Source: Hippopus hippopus
Lineage: Eukaryota; Mollusca; Bivalvia; Cardiida; Cardiidae
Direction of reading: 5' to 3'
DNA length: 64,000 nucleotides
Assembly (NCBI GenBank): GCA_946811185.2
Contig: OX328108.1
Location: forward strand, 22,453,239-22,517,238
Shown: piece by piece, positions 42,270 through 54,279 of the stretch
How positions within the stretch are numbered: position 1 is the stretch's first letter
Layout of the letters: each line of letters begins with the position of its first letter
Made by a program: the position numbers and the translations under genes
Notes under the pieces: model-generated
Databases searched by the model: none
What the model was told of the DNA's origin: nothing
The model's input: only the letters and a program-made list of their open reading frames with translations

Positions 42270-43364
42270 CTGCGCAAGAGAATAGCAACTCAATACGGAG
42301 CAGATAATTATGTTAAAACACTAGACTTATACGGCTTTAGAATGACTTTCCCTCGTTGTGCTTTTCAAGGCCATTCATTTGTCTGGGTTAACATGTAATT
42401 CTTAGACGAGTTTGATTCGTATAAAGTCTTTCCTTCACCTAACTTTTCTTTCCTTAGAACCAGAGTGCTATTTTGTAAAGAAATTACAATAAGCACATAC
42501 AACACATTCAGTTTCGAAAGGTCAAGGTGGTTGGTATTAATCTTCAACAATTCAGAACCTTTAAAAATCCGTCTTAAATTCATCAGTATCTTCTGCAGGA
42601 GAGATTTAAGCCTAGGGCTGTATCAAGCACTGTAATCTCAAGTTGAAAGAGATGTTTTCTTTACACTTTGTCCGATGAACTTGATAATTCCCCGATAACT
42701 AAAATGACAGTCAGTCGTAAAAATACTTCTAGTCCTCATTATCTCTAGGTATCAAGAGTTTCTCTTTAATTCGATTTATTTGACCCTGACAAATGCACTC
42801 TGTATTAAAAAAAAAACATCACGGAAATGTAAGTTTATGTCCTTGGACTCGATATATTTCAAAACATTCGGTGTATAGTGTCACAGGTATTAATACATAT
42901 TATACTCTGTTTTGATGTATTCCTGTAAAAGTAGTGCTTGCATTAACCTGGCTCTTCAAAAAGAGGCACATTAATGAAAGAACTGCGTCTAGATAACTAA
43001 GAGCAGATGATGTATCAGTTGGCTTTATAACTTCCAAAAGCGTTTGATCTACATCGATAAATGATTTCCTCATACCAGAGGCATTTTAACCCTTTTTGTC
43101 TTGGAGGCACTCTTTCTACACCTCTAAAATACCGGTGTTTGGAAACTTACCTTTTCCAATGCAGAAGATACAGTCTGATCTTGGATCTACTCTGTTAACT
43201 TCTCCCTGATGCTGAACAAAAACAAAATTGTAAAATTCATGTTTACTTTAATATCTCGAAACAAAGCCGAATTCATTTAGTTGGCAGGAAAACGGTAAAT
43301 AGGCAAATTTTACAGAATAGGCCAGATTGTTCATTAACCGTTTTTTAAACAAAGCCTTGTTGAA
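42270..43364. other. No gene recognised
   Basis: AT-rich sequence without a repeat family I can assign. A C-like half-site (ACAGTCTGATCTTGGATCTAC) lies near 43168. A 72-codon minus-strand frame at 42365-42583 has no known domain. Confidence 0.45.
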
Positions 43365-43510
43365 CGTCCCAATCAAAAAGGCTTTTAAAGATATTGTGGG
43401 GGGAAAAGGAGGAAATGCTGTTAACCAACATTTCCTTCTTTTCCCACAATGTTTCCTACACTTTCAGATACAAACTTTACAATTTGGGCCGCATCTTATT
43501 TGTCGTCGTA
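43365..43510 (+). repeat. Family D MITE copy, right arm short
   Basis: GGGGAAAAGGAGGAAATGCTG / CAACATTTCCTTCTTTTCCC core, GGGCCGCATCTTATTTGTCG arm, then it gives way to the octamer-containing array. Confidence 0.75.
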
Positions 43511-43524
43511 TACACAACTTACAT

Positions 43525-45065
43525 TATGCAAATGAGGTTACTGGGTCAAGGTGCTTGCAAGACACAGATAAGCTTATTAATTACAGTTTGTTTGTATTTG
43601 CCTGTATTGGAGTTAAACGCCTTTTTAACAGATAAGATCATAACAACGGCGGTCAGTGCACCTACGCATGTGTTTCTTGGCTTTCTCATACCTGTACTGA
43701 CACAACTTTCAAAGCCACTGACTAGTTATCTCACACGCAAAAGGGGTGACAGGCAAAAAATCGAAGGAAAAATATTTTTTCTTAATCGGGTATCGAACCC
43801 GCAACCACCAGGTCGCAGGTCAGATACGCTAACTACTGAGCTACCAAGCCGGGCTTATCAAGTACAAAGTAATGATAATATGGAAATGTATCCTGTACCA
43901 GGTGTTTACAATATGCAAATGAGATTATCCCGTCAAGGTGTTTACAATTTGCAGATAAGCTTATCCAGTACAAAGGGTTAAAAATATGCAATAGATGTTA
44001 TTCTGTACAAAGTGTTTAAAAATAAGCAAATGAGGTTGTCGTGTCAAGGTTTAAACAATATGCAAATGAGGCTATCCGGTACAAAGTGTTTACAATATGC
44101 AAATGGACTTATCAGAACCAACCCGTTTATATCCGAATGAGCTTGTATGGCAAATAAGCAAACAATTTGCAAATAAGTCTGACCTGTACAAGATGTGTAC
44201 AATATTATGTAAAAATGAGGTAATCGGGTCACGGTGTTCATAATATGCATTTCTGTTCATCAAGTCGCATGGGTGTACATCGATTTTGCGAATAAGCTTT
44301 TATCACATAACCTCCCTTGTTTTAAGTGTAATATACCAATTACGAATTTTCTTATCTTATACACGTTTGATATCACGATAGTGTAACGTCATTTTTGACG
44401 TCATTTTGTACGTATTTCATAGAAGTTAATGGGATTTTATATACATATATTAATATATCTTGCTGCAAGTCTTGAGAATTACACAAACGAGCTAGGCCGG
44501 TACAAAGAAATAAAAGTCTGCAGCTGAGCTTATCCGGTTCCAGATGTTTGCAAGATTGAAATGAGATTACCCGGTAGGCGGTAGATGTTAAGTAGATACA
44601 AATAAGCTTGTCCTGTACAAGATGTTAACAATATGCAAATAAGCTTATCCTATACAACATGTTAACAATATGCAAGTAAACTTATCCTGTACAAGAAGTT
44701 AACAATATGCAAGTGAGTTTATCCTGTACAAGATACTAACAGTATGCAAATGAGCTTATCATGTACAAGATGTTAACAGTATGCAAATGAGCTTGTCCTG
44801 TACAAGAAGTTAACAGTATGCAAATGAGGTTATCCTGTACAAGATGTTAACAGTAAGCAAATGAGCTTATCCTGTACAAGATGTTGACAGTATGCAAATG
44901 AGATTATCCAGTAGAAGATGCAAATGAGCTTATCCTATACAAACTGTTAAAATTTGTAAATGAGATAATCCGGTACTAAATGTTAGCAATATGCTAATGA
45001 GCTTACATTGTGCAAAGTTTTAACAACAGGCAAATGAACTTAGCCTGTTCAAGATGTTTACAATA
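43525..45065 (+). repeat. About 37-bp tandem array with repeated ATGCAAAT octamers
   Basis: The unit is TGTTAACAATATGCAAATGA, GCTTATCCTGTACAAGA. Runs occupy 43890-44260 and 44550-45065, and a first unit at 43525 precedes the SINE at 43595. About ten units carry an exact ATGCAAAT, the classical octamer bound by POU-domain factors. Others carry near misses (ATGCAAGT, AAGCAAAT). Unit length varies by several bases. Confidence 0.85.
43595..43855 (-). mobile_element. tRNA-derived SINE inside the octamer array
   Basis: On the minus strand: CCCGGCTTGGTAGCTCAGTAG (A box), GGTGGTTGCGGGTTCGATACC (B box), the body, and a tail complementary to GTATTGGAGTTAAACGCC. It is the same family as 4305-4576. It separates the first array unit from the rest. 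Confidence 0.8.
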
Positions 45066-45069
45066 CAGA

Positions 45070-45650
45070 GAACTCGCCAATAGCGGATTACTATCGAAAA
45101 GGCTGGAGGTAGTTAAACGGCCATTAACGTCTGAAGGCTGAAAATGGTATCGCTGGACAGGATTTTCTTTACACTTTCAGATGCATATTGCTTTCTGGGT
45201 CTATCAAGATACGCGCCGATTATCACTGTTGTCTATTTAACGCCTGTATACATATGTCCTCGTACCATTACAGGATCAACTTGACCAATAGCGGATGACT
45301 TCATATCACGAGTCTGGGGATCGACTCAAACTTTATTTTACCTGTCTACGCTGTCAAGCCATGAAGAAACTGATCCAATCAAGATTATTTAACAACAATC
45401 TCTGGTAACTGTGATTGTAGTAGAAGAATAAAACAGTTGTGGTTCACACGTTTTTATTTTAGATCACAACCAATAAAGAAATTGCCAGCTACAAGCCAAC
45501 CATGTAAAACATCCCTGTGTTCTACCTGTACAGTAATGTAAATTAAAGTTATGTAATATTCTATTGTATGGCAAGATTAGCCAGAAGACAAGTAAATTTT
45601 CGGTGTTGTTCTTTATAAGCTTCAATGGCTTTTTTCTTGTAATTCTCCAC
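45070..45650. other. No gene recognised
   Basis: AT-rich interval between the octamer array and a family D copy. TTCCGATAGTAATCCGCTATT-type words (45080, 45290) recur as AATAGCGGAT, but no repeat family emerges. Confidence 0.4.
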
Positions 45651-45679
45651 CAAATGAGATATTGTAGACTCTTTTAAGT

Positions 45680-46375
45680 TGAAAGCATCTGCAAGCGAAA
45701 ATTTAAACGTGGTTAAATGAGCTTTTATTTTTAACTTGTAGTGTAGAAAATAGTGTGGGGAAAGAGAAAATGCTTGTCACAAGCAATTTCGTGACAAGCA
45801 ATTTTTCCTTTTCCCACAATATTTTAAAAAAGGGATTTGTGTCAGACACTTTGAAATATGGGATTGTTTGGAACATGTAAATGTCAAGGGAGGTGTTATG
45901 ATATAACCTGGTTGTTTTAATATTTTGAAACTGATTTAACTACTGAACCAAGTTAACAGAATATCCAAATGTCTCTGTTAAATCATGCCATAATACAAGT
46001 ATAATGAACAGCAAACAGACTTCAGTATAACATTCATGTGCAAACGCTGCACATACACAATCTTAACAATACAGTATTAGTATAGTAAAGTTAAAAAAAA
46101 AGGTTGTTGACAAAGATCTCCAAGATTTGAAAATTCAACCCTTTCCCTCATCCAAATGACATTGGAAGCCTATGTTGCAAAGAACTTTTGAAAAGATTGT
46201 GACAAAAGAAGAAATCGCTTGTAATTTGCAACTTACTCTTTTATCACAGTTGTTTTATACTCTGTCTTAGTACCATACTTTAATTTGCCTACATATTCAT
46301 GTCCTCTATTTAGATAATTTTTAAGTTGGTCAAATCTGAAATGGTGCAACAGGGAAAGGACTGAATGACTAGAAC
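45680..46375. repeat. Two diverged family D copies
   Basis: 45680-45880 has GGGGAAAGAGAAAATGCTTGT and a duplicated CACAAGCAATTTCGTGA arm before TTTTTCCTTTTCCCACAA. 46140-46375 has TGACAAAAGAAGAAATCGCTT / CAACTTACTCTTTTATCACA. The unassigned stretch 45880-46140 shows no gene. Confidence 0.55.
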
Positions 46376-46529
46376 TTTTTCACTTGAATACAATGACCGT
46401 CATCCAGGGTCTTCATTACCCACAAAGCCGATTTTATTACGTTACATACATAATACTACACATGTAATTCTATACAGTGACCTTTAGAAGTTCCATTGCA
46501 GATCCCTCTGGTATTTTTAACAATAGTTC

Positions 46530-47008
46530 TTATAATTTGTTATACTGTTTATCAGGATGAGTAATTATATAATTACATGGTAAAACAATACCCCCGCCTT
46601 CTTCATCCTTTTCTGGCCTAGGGGAGAAGCTTGGAATAGGATCTCCAATGACCTCAGAAAAAACATGACCATCCTCCATTACTGATCTGAAATACCCAGT
46701 AGTAATCGTGGAACATAGCCTATTGGCAAACCAACAACATCTTCAAGCTTTAACTGGCGCTTCTCATCAGTTATTGAACGATGTATGATATCGGGAATGG
46801 AATTTAGTGGTGGTAACCACACCAAACAAGCACAAATGTCATGGATATTAGTGTATTCAGGTTCAACATGTAAACGGGTAGGGGGTGTAGTAAAGTTTGG
46901 TCTAATTTGAAATGCATGATATCCCTTTATGACAGAGTTTCTCAAAGTCAAGGCATTTTCACTTGGTTTGTCCAAGACCTCTGCTGAGACAGTGCCACCT
47001 TCATGCTC
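46530..47008 (-). pseudogene. Coding-like relic with one frameshift, function uncertain
   Basis: From 47008 the minus strand reads EHEGGTVSAEVLDKPSENAL, then LRNSVIKGYHAFQIRP, HVEPEYTNIHDICACLVWLP and LEDVVGLPIGYVPRLLLG, before stopping at 46681. Coding-like sequence resumes in another frame at 46679 (MEDGHVFSEVIGDPIPSFSP, then EEGGGIVLPCNY) and ends at 46530. The composition and the GYH...GLPIGYVPR spacing recall a HIRAN-like domain in invertebrate proteins of unknown role; this is an inference from memory of the pattern. The two halves each contain a (D/G)GxVxxEVxxxP phrase. A TATAG just before GAG at 47009 could be a splice acceptor. It is likely a decayed gene fragment or transposon-borne gene. 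Confidence 0.45.
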
Positions 47009-47019
47009 CTATACGTAAG

Positions 47020-47409
47020 TAAGAGCGACTATTTGACATCTGTCACAAAACTGATTGCAGTCTTTGTGACTGAAGTAGACTCGGATCAGTCAGCATGGAA
47101 AGATGATGGTTGGTCCTGGGTCTGTTCTATAAAACCATTTTTTTTTTTTATTGTCTGGAGCTATGTTATAATCATTTTCATACAGACATCTCATTGTTCT
47201 CGATATGCATTTCAACAAACAGCTATATGGCATTTTTGCCATATTAATAATAGATAAAGTATTGAATGTGTTGTGGGTTATAATTGAATAAAAAATATGA
47301 TAACAAATAAATGTTTTGTTCACTCATGCTCTGTAAAACACATCTAGATGCATCAACATGATAGAACAATTGAAAACATTGTGACAAAATGAGAATATTC
47401 TCCTTTTTA
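47020..47409. other. No gene recognised
   Basis: Contains a T10 run near 47140 and AT-rich sequence. GCTCTGTAAAACACATCTAG near 47328 is a faint family B left end. Confidence 0.4.
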
Positions 47410-48960
47410 GCTCACCTGAGCACAAAGTGCTCCTGGTGAGCTACTGTGATCGTGCTGTGTCCGTCCGTCGTCAACTTTTTCCCTTGTGTACACTCTAGAG
47501 GCCACATTTTCAGTCCGATACTCATGAAACTTGGTCAGAATGTTTGTCTTGATGATATCTGGGACGAGTTCGAAAAATGGGTTATATCAGGTCAAATCTT
47601 AAAAAAAACTTATGTACGCTCTAGAGGCCATATATTCTGTCTAATACTCTTGAAAGTTGGTCAGAATGTTTGCCTAGATGATATCTTGGACGAGTTCTAA
47701 AATGGATCATGTCGGATCAAAAACTAGGTCACTAGGTCAAATCTTAAAAAAAACCTTCTGTACGCTCTAGAGGCCACATTTTCAGTCCAGTACTCTTGAA
47801 AATTAATCAGAATGTTTGCCTTTATGATATCTGGGACGAGTTCTAAAATGCGTCATGTCGGGTAAAAACTAGGTCAATAGGTCAGATCTTTGAAAAACCT
47901 TGTGTACGCTCCAGAGTCCACATTTTCAGTCCAGTACTCTTAAAAGTTGGTCAGAATATTAGACTAGATGATATCTCGAACGAATTCGTAAATGGGTCAT
48001 GTCGGGTAAAAATTAGGTCACCAGGTCAAATCTTAGAAAAACCTTGTGTACGCTCTAGAGGCCACATTTTCAGTCCAATACTCTTGAAAAATGGTTAGAA
48101 TGTTTGTCTTGATGATATCTCGGACGAGTTAAAAAATGGGTCATGTCGGGTCAAAAACTAGGTAAATAGGTCAAATATTAGAAAGACCTTGTGTACGCTC
48201 TAAAGGCCACATTTTCGGTCCAGTACTCTTGAAAATTGGTCAGAATGTTTGTCTTGATGATATCTCGGACAAGTGTGAAAATGGGTCATGTCGGGTCAAA
48301 AACTAGGTCACTAGGTCAAATCTTTGATACCTTGTGTACGCTCTAGAGGACACTTATTTAGTCCAATACTCTTAAAAGTTGGTCAGAATGTTTGTCTTGA
48401 TGATATCTCGGACGAGTTCAAAAGTGGGTTTATGTTGAGATATCATCAAGGTCACTTGGTCAAATCTTAGAAAAACCATGTGTAAGCTCTAGAGGCCATA
48501 TTTTCACTCAGATACTCATGAAAGTTAGTCAGAATGCTTCTCTTGATATTATCTAAGAGGAGTTTGAAAATGGGTCACCTCAGGTCAATAACTAGGTCAC
48601 GGGGAACAATATTTGAAAAAACTGTTTGCTCTAGAGGCCACATTTTCAGGCCAATGCTCATGAAACTTGGTCAGAAATTTTTTTCTTGATAACATCTTTG
48701 ATGAATGAAAATGGGGTTGGGTCGGGTGACAAACTAGGCCACAAGGTTAAATCTTAGAAAAACCTTGTTATACTCTAGAGGCTACAATTTAAGTTCAGTA
48801 CTCATGAAACTCGGTCAAAATATTTGTCTTGATGACATCTTAGATGAGTCTAGAGAAAGCTTGTGTACATGCTTGAGGCTAAATTTGCAAATTTTCAGTT
48901 CACTAATTATGAAAGCTTGTTGGAATGTTTGTCATGATATCTCGAAAGAGATTTAAAATG
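47410..48960 (+). repeat. About 144-bp tandem array, 11 units, with hairpin left terminus
   Basis: CTCTAGAGGCCACATTTTCA-type boxes recur at 47493, 47619, 47765, 47909, 48053, 48198, 48341, 48487, 48629 and 48773, with a decayed one near 48852. Spacing is 142-146 except the first (126). Units continue with GTCAGAATGTTTGTCTTGAT, GATATCTCGGACGAGTTC and ATGTCGGGTCAAAAACTAGG. The left end is AGCTCACCTGAGCAC / GTGCTCCTGGTGAGCT, an inverted repeat found at the edge of such arrays in bivalves (established by recollection, not by search). Frames across the units are fortuitous. Confidence 0.85.
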
Positions 48961-50785
48961 GATCATGTTTGATCGAAAGACTATATATTTGCCCTTCTAA
49001 TCTTGCCAAGTTTGAACTTTATGCCTCCTCTTTTATTTGCTTTTGTCCCGCCGATCTTCCTACTTTCACTTTCAAAACGAAAGAATCTTCTGACTGAACA
49101 GACGCTAGGGTTTCGTTTCGATGATCTGAATAAATAAATCGGACACTAAAACAAGCCAAACTTTTTTGTAGTTTTTCAGGAGTGATTCGTGTTAATGACC
49201 ACCATCTTTTTTTTTGTCTTCCTTACCTTTAACTTGGAACACTACTCAACGAAATTTTATAGTGATCCGATACTGGTCATGATCCGTTAATAGCGAGTTG
49301 ACTGTATACGAATTGATTTATCCGGCACAAAGTGTTTACAAAATTCAAATAAGTTTACCTATCACGAAGTTTTTTTAAGGTAAAAATAGCTTATCCATTA
49401 AAAAGTTATAATAGTATGCTAAAGAACATGTTCTATGTTTTGTATAAATGTTTAACTCCGAAAATCACAACGCACGTTCTGCTCGTTTAAGAAAATTCTA
49501 TTTCTTGATGAAATGGGGTTGGATCACAAGCTTTTTCGACTTAGAATCGGGCCTTCCCCTGCAATGTAATTTTAATAAAATTGTAACAATGGCATGTACA
49601 GTAATTTTCGTAACCTGGAATTGCTTGTACGCATAAAGTAACGAAATATCGTTGTTGAAAAATGTATACAGAAAAGTATGTGACTGTATCTTTTCTAACG
49701 TATCTTTATCGATGGCGAATGCATACTCAAATGTAACATTTTCACCAACCAAAAGCAGTCCGCACATGGGCAACGTCTCCATACTATATTTGGGACCGTC
49801 TTTGACAGTGTTGATCCACTAGTGGTGAATATATTTTAGCCGAAAATGTGTAGGTACTATAAAAATAAATGGAAAAAACCAGCTCTAGTATTTTGTCTAC
49901 AATGGGTGTTTTACCAAGGCCACGTCACTATATCAGGATAGGTTGGTATCTGTGTTGTGTACCCTGTAAACTTAAAAAAAACGATAAACTATCCACGCGT
50001 TGTGCAATTAATGTGATTAGCTTAGATCATTATCACATTACAGACAGAATCAAGCAGTCTGATCTCAGACTTAAGTTCTGCCTTATTCACAAGTTCTTTA
50101 GATTCCCGCCCCCCCCCCTTCCTCCTCTGCAAATACATATAAAATAAAGTTTGGGGTTCTTTTATATCATTTACCCCAAAGATGAAAGAGTTCTTTATCT
50201 TCACAGTCTTGATACTTTTGGTTCATCTTTGCATTTTTTTTTTTAAATCTTATTCCACAATAGACGGATTTGATCTGAAAAAACTAAGCCTGTATACTTA
50301 TCTTTCATGCAAACTAACAACCTTTCTGAAACCTTGAACAAGTTAAATAGCTCTTGTAGCTTCTTCAGTCTGACTTTAATCTGCATTGGCCACAAGAAGC
50401 AACTATAATTGTAAAAAAAAAATTGTGTAATATTTTATATACATTTGTTTCAGTATTATTTGTACTTTTACTATTTGTTAGGTAAAGCTTTGTCTAGACA
50501 TTAGAAAAAGAACATCCAGTGCTTATAAGGGTATGTCCGTTCATCCGATAGAATGAAATCGCGGCCTTATTAAACGTTCTTGCGATCGTTTCTGGATTTA
50601 AAAGGAATCAAAGTCATGTAAATTCCACAATTTTACCACCAATAATCACATAAAACGTAAAGCTCAAGATTCCAGCGCTGACAACGCCTGGCTGAATAAC
50701 TGATAGCAAACAGCAAACTGAAATGTTGGATTTCCTAACCGATTTTAAGAGATTCATTCAAATCTATAGCAAACTTATGCCTGAA
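48961..50785. other. No gene recognised; isolated array unit at about 49325
   Basis: One degraded octamer-array unit (GTGTTTACAAAATTCAAATAAG) lies near 49335. A run of C residues near 50110, A/T runs, and 60-95 codon frames near 49448-50204 show no domain. Confidence 0.45.
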
Positions 50786-51200
50786 TTCATTGGTTTCTTC
50801 TGCATATTGTTAACACTTTGTAACGGATAAGTACATTGGCATATATTAAAAACTTTGCATCGACAGAGCAAATTTGCGTATTGTTAACAATAGATGTAGA
50901 AGATGTTCTCACTTACATATTGTGGACACTTTGTGACAGAAAAGCTTATTAGCATACTGCTTACATTTCGTAACGGATGAGCCTATATGCGTATTGTTAA
51001 AAATTTTGTACCATATGAGTTCATTTGCATACTGCGGATAGTTTTTATCGAATAATACCATTTGCATATCTATAGCACCTTTTTTTTTTTTCGTTCAGAA
51101 TGAGTTACTTGTGTGGAATAAACTCATTTGCATCTTGTACAACACCTTATAACGGATAAGCATTTTGTTAACAGGTCTATGCTGAATAAGTTCATTTCAC
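50786..51200 (-). repeat. Inverted copy of the 37-bp octamer array
   Basis: GCATATTGTTAACACTTTGT, AACGGATAAGTACATTGGCAT, ATGAGTTCATTTGCATACTGC and AACTCATTTGCATCTTG are the complement of the 43.9-45.1 kb unit. At least three ATTTGCAT octamers remain. A T11 run (about 51080) interrupts it. Confidence 0.75.
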
Positions 51201-51627
51201 CTTCTGTGAGATCCAATTTTGATCAAAACCTTCCGCAATAGCACACTGAGTCGCGCTTAACTTTCTAGGTAGGACAAAATTTCCATGACTTGTATATATT
51301 TTTGAGAATTTTTCTTTCGTTTGTTCGGTCATTCTTCTATACTTTGTCTTTCATTACCCCCTTCCCTTCATTCAGCCCCTCATCACTTCACCGCAAGGAC
51401 TTCTCCTATTTTATCTTATTTGTCCAAAATCTGTTTCAATCCCAAATATCTTAGTTTTCATTCCCTTCAGTACTTTGAATCTGGCAGACGCTTGGAGTAA
51501 ACAACTCTCGTCTGTCCCTCTCTGTTATTTCGATATAAAGAAACCCCTTTCATTTGTAACTAACAATTCATGATTTATTCGACCACGTGTTTACGAGATC
51601 TACTTGAGGCTTATAAACCACAGAATC
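51201..51627. other. No gene recognised
   Basis: Pyrimidine-rich stretch (CCCCTTCCCTTCATTCAGCCC) without exon signals that can be paired. Confidence 0.4.
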
Positions 51628-52509
51628 TTAACCCTCAACCCCTAGGCTGCTAAGCGGAACTCAATGACCTTTTGCGGACAGTGTAGATCAAGATCAGACT
51701 GCACAGAACGTGCAGTCTGATCATGGATCTACGCTGTCCGATGAGGAAATATTTTTCTCCAAAAATAAATTTGAAATGGTTTCATTCGAGTTTTTACTAT
51801 CGGCTTGAAAGTTTCATTTGATTTATTTAGCAGGCTAAAGGTTAAACTGCAAGTACATGTAAATGAAACGAAAAATTTAGACTCAGTAGTAAAACCCGTA
51901 ATACTGCGATTTCAAAGCTGGTTTTACAGGAAAGAAAATAGAGTATCGGGCAGGGTAAATCATAGATCAGACTGCACGTTTTGTGCAGTCTGATCTTGAT
52001 CTACTCTGTTCGCAAAAGGTCAGTGAGTTCCACTTAGCATAAACAGCGTAATTAGCATTAGCATTAAAGGGTAAACATTTCACTTGAGAAAGGAATTTTG
52101 ACGCATCCACTGCAGATAACTTTTGAAAACATTGAGGAAAACTGAGAAATTGCTCAAACTGAGCAATTTCTCTTTTTTCTTCAATGTTTTCTAAATTTTC
52201 TGTACATGAAGCTAATAACAAGCTATATTCAATACTTTTTTTGTCTTCAATTACCTCCAATAAGATATGATCCCACCACCGCCTTTTATATTAACCCAGA
52301 ACCTGCTAAATAAATGAAATTAAACTTTCATGCCGACTGTAAAAACCCAGATGTTGCTATTTCCAAGGCATTTTTTTTTTGGGGGGGGGGGAGTATCTCT
52401 TTATCGGACAGTGTAGATCCAAGATCAGACTGTATGTTCTGTGCAGTCTGATCTTGATCTACGCTGTCCACAAAAGGTCCTTTACTCGCGCTTAGCAGCC
52501 TAAGGGTTA
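51628..52509. repeat. Three family C copies (one plus, two minus) and a D-like hairpin
   Basis: 51628-51845 is a plus copy (CAAGATCAGACTGCACAGAAC / GTGCAGTCTGATCATGGATC). 51845-52072 is a minus copy starting at the same TTAA, so the two form a back-to-back pair. 52105-52215 is a D-like hairpin (GAGAAATTGCTCAAACTGAGC / AATTTCTCTTTTTTC). 52290-52509 is another minus C copy with a T9G10 run in its inner arm. Confidence 0.8.
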
Positions 52510-52998
52510 ACTCTTTGCCTGCCGAGAAATTGTTCACTACTGCAAAAATAAATTTCGTTGAGATTATTGAAATCGGTCTTGGTACGCATGACCGAAAGTA
52601 CTGACAGAGAAGCGGAGATTTTAGTGCAAAATTAGACTGCACGCATGTGGAGTCTGATCCTGCATCAAATTCTCAGTAAAATACACTTATAGTCGAGAAC
52701 GACAGGATCAGAGTATGGATAAGAATTTTAGATTAAGATGGTAGCTGTCAGGACACTATGTAAGGAAAAGCTGTAATGGAAACAGTATACCAATTTCTTT
52801 TCACCCTATAGCTCACAATTCCGAGCTTTAACGACCCCAGGGAAAAGGACTGTCCCGAACCCGCGACCTTCAAAACGGAGGTCGGAGATGCTGCGATTGA
52901 GGCTTCTGATATCTTTGTGTATTAAAACTTATCGGTCTCTTGTTGTGCAATAACGGCTATAACATTACTAACGAAATATAAAATGATAGAGTAAAAAT
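52510..52998. other. Possible C-subfamily relic and tRNA-like words, otherwise nothing
   Basis: 52510-52690: TTAACTCTTTGCCTGCCGAG, TTAGACTGCACGCATGTGG and AGTCTGATCCTGCATC, a decayed C-type palindrome. CTGTCCCGAACCCGCGACC near 52852 looks like an inverted B box, but no head is recoverable. Confidence 0.4.
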
Positions 52999-53395
52999 AT
53001 GAGAACCAAGCTCTGACAAAATGGATCCATAAAGTCTATTTTGTGTAACAACTGACTGATATATAACGTAAAATGGTCCTTGGACATGCAGAAAATGGAC
53101 CGACAGGAACAAGTTTCGGTCAGCCTGCGCGGACCGTGCAGGCTGATCTGGGACGATACTTTTTGTAGATGCATTAAGCCTCCTTTTGGCTCAGATAAAA
53201 TTAGGTCATTCCTTATGTTTCTTTATGTATTACTGTATCGCTGAGGGAAAACGATTTCTGAAAACATTGTGGGAAAATGAGAAAATGCTGGTCACCTGCC
53301 TTTCTTCCTTTTCCCACAATGTTTTCTACCAGGTTTAAGACAAGTTTCATTAATGTATAAAAAACCGTCTGCAAAATACTTTTGGAAAAATCTTA
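52999..53395. repeat. Family B copy then family D copy
   Basis: 52999-53192: ATGAGAACCAAGCTCTGAC, shortened core GGTCAGCCTGCGCGGACCGTG / GCAGGCTGATCTGG, and TCCTTTTGGCTCA. 53235-53395: GGGAAAATGAGAAAATGCTGG / CACCTGCCTTTCTTCCTTTTCC. Confidence 0.75.
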
Positions 53396-54033
53396 AACCT
53401 AAGGATGCTAAGTACGACTGACTGACCTTTTGCGGACAGTGTAGATCAAGATCAGACTCCACAAAATGTGCAGTCTGATCTTTGATCTACACTGTCCGAT
53501 AAGGAGATAATAAAAAAAATGAGTTTAAAATAGCATTATTCGAGTTTCTACCGTCGGCTTGAAAGTTTCATGTAAATTATTTGGCAGGTTAACCCTTAGA
53601 CTGATAAGCACGACTAGGGACGCTTTTGCTGACAGTGTAGATCAGGATCAGACTGCACAGAACCTGCAGTCTGATCTTTGATCTACACTGTCCGATAAGA
53701 AGATATTTTTCTCCACAAAAAAAAATGAGTTTAAAATAGCATTATTCTGTTTTCTACCATCGGCTTGAAAATTTCATGTAAATTATTTAGCAAGTTAAAA
53801 GTTAAAGTTTATCATTTGGTTAACTTTTATCCTGCTAAAAAAATGAAACGAAAATTTTAATCCGATACTGTAAACCAAAATTTTGCTATTTCAAAGGTAT
53901 TTTTTAATGGGAGAACTATGTCCTTATCGGACAGTGTGGATCAAGGATCAGACTGCACGTTCTGTGCAGTCTGATCTTGATCTACACTGTCCGCAAAAGG
54001 TCAGTGAATCGCGCTTAGCAGCCTCAGGGTTAA
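53392..54033. repeat. Three consecutive family C copies (plus, plus, minus)
   Basis: The copies start near 53392, 53588 and 53818. The first two are head-to-tail and share AAAATGAGTTTAAAATAGCA, so they probably arose by tandem duplication. The third is inverted, with a perfect stem AAGGATCAGACTGCACGTTC / TGTGCAGTCTGATCTTGATC. Confidence 0.85.
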
Positions 54034-54279
54034 GAGTTAAGGGTCAATAAACACCGAAGTATGAATGAGTGCGTTTGTGTGTGAAACGCTGTATGTTGAT
54101 CGTTTATTTTTGTTCTTGAATGTCAGAAAGGGCTGGTCAGATGCCAAAATTATTCCGCAATTACGTGAAAACCTATATGTTTACAATTTTTGTGGCAATT
54201 CTTCCTTTCCAGTTTTTGAGATGAGACAGGTAAAACAGGAACTGCTTCCGTTCCAGCAATGTTTACAGGGCTTAACCGT
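54034..54279. other. No gene recognised
   Basis: A 111-codon plus-strand frame at 54065-54400 runs into the downstream family D element. Its upstream part lacks a recognisable domain. Confidence 0.35.

Noticed and set aside
43394..43981. A 195-codon plus-strand frame
   Set aside because: It is composed of a family D arm, a minus-strand SINE and array units; no domain is visible and its sections belong to separate repeats.
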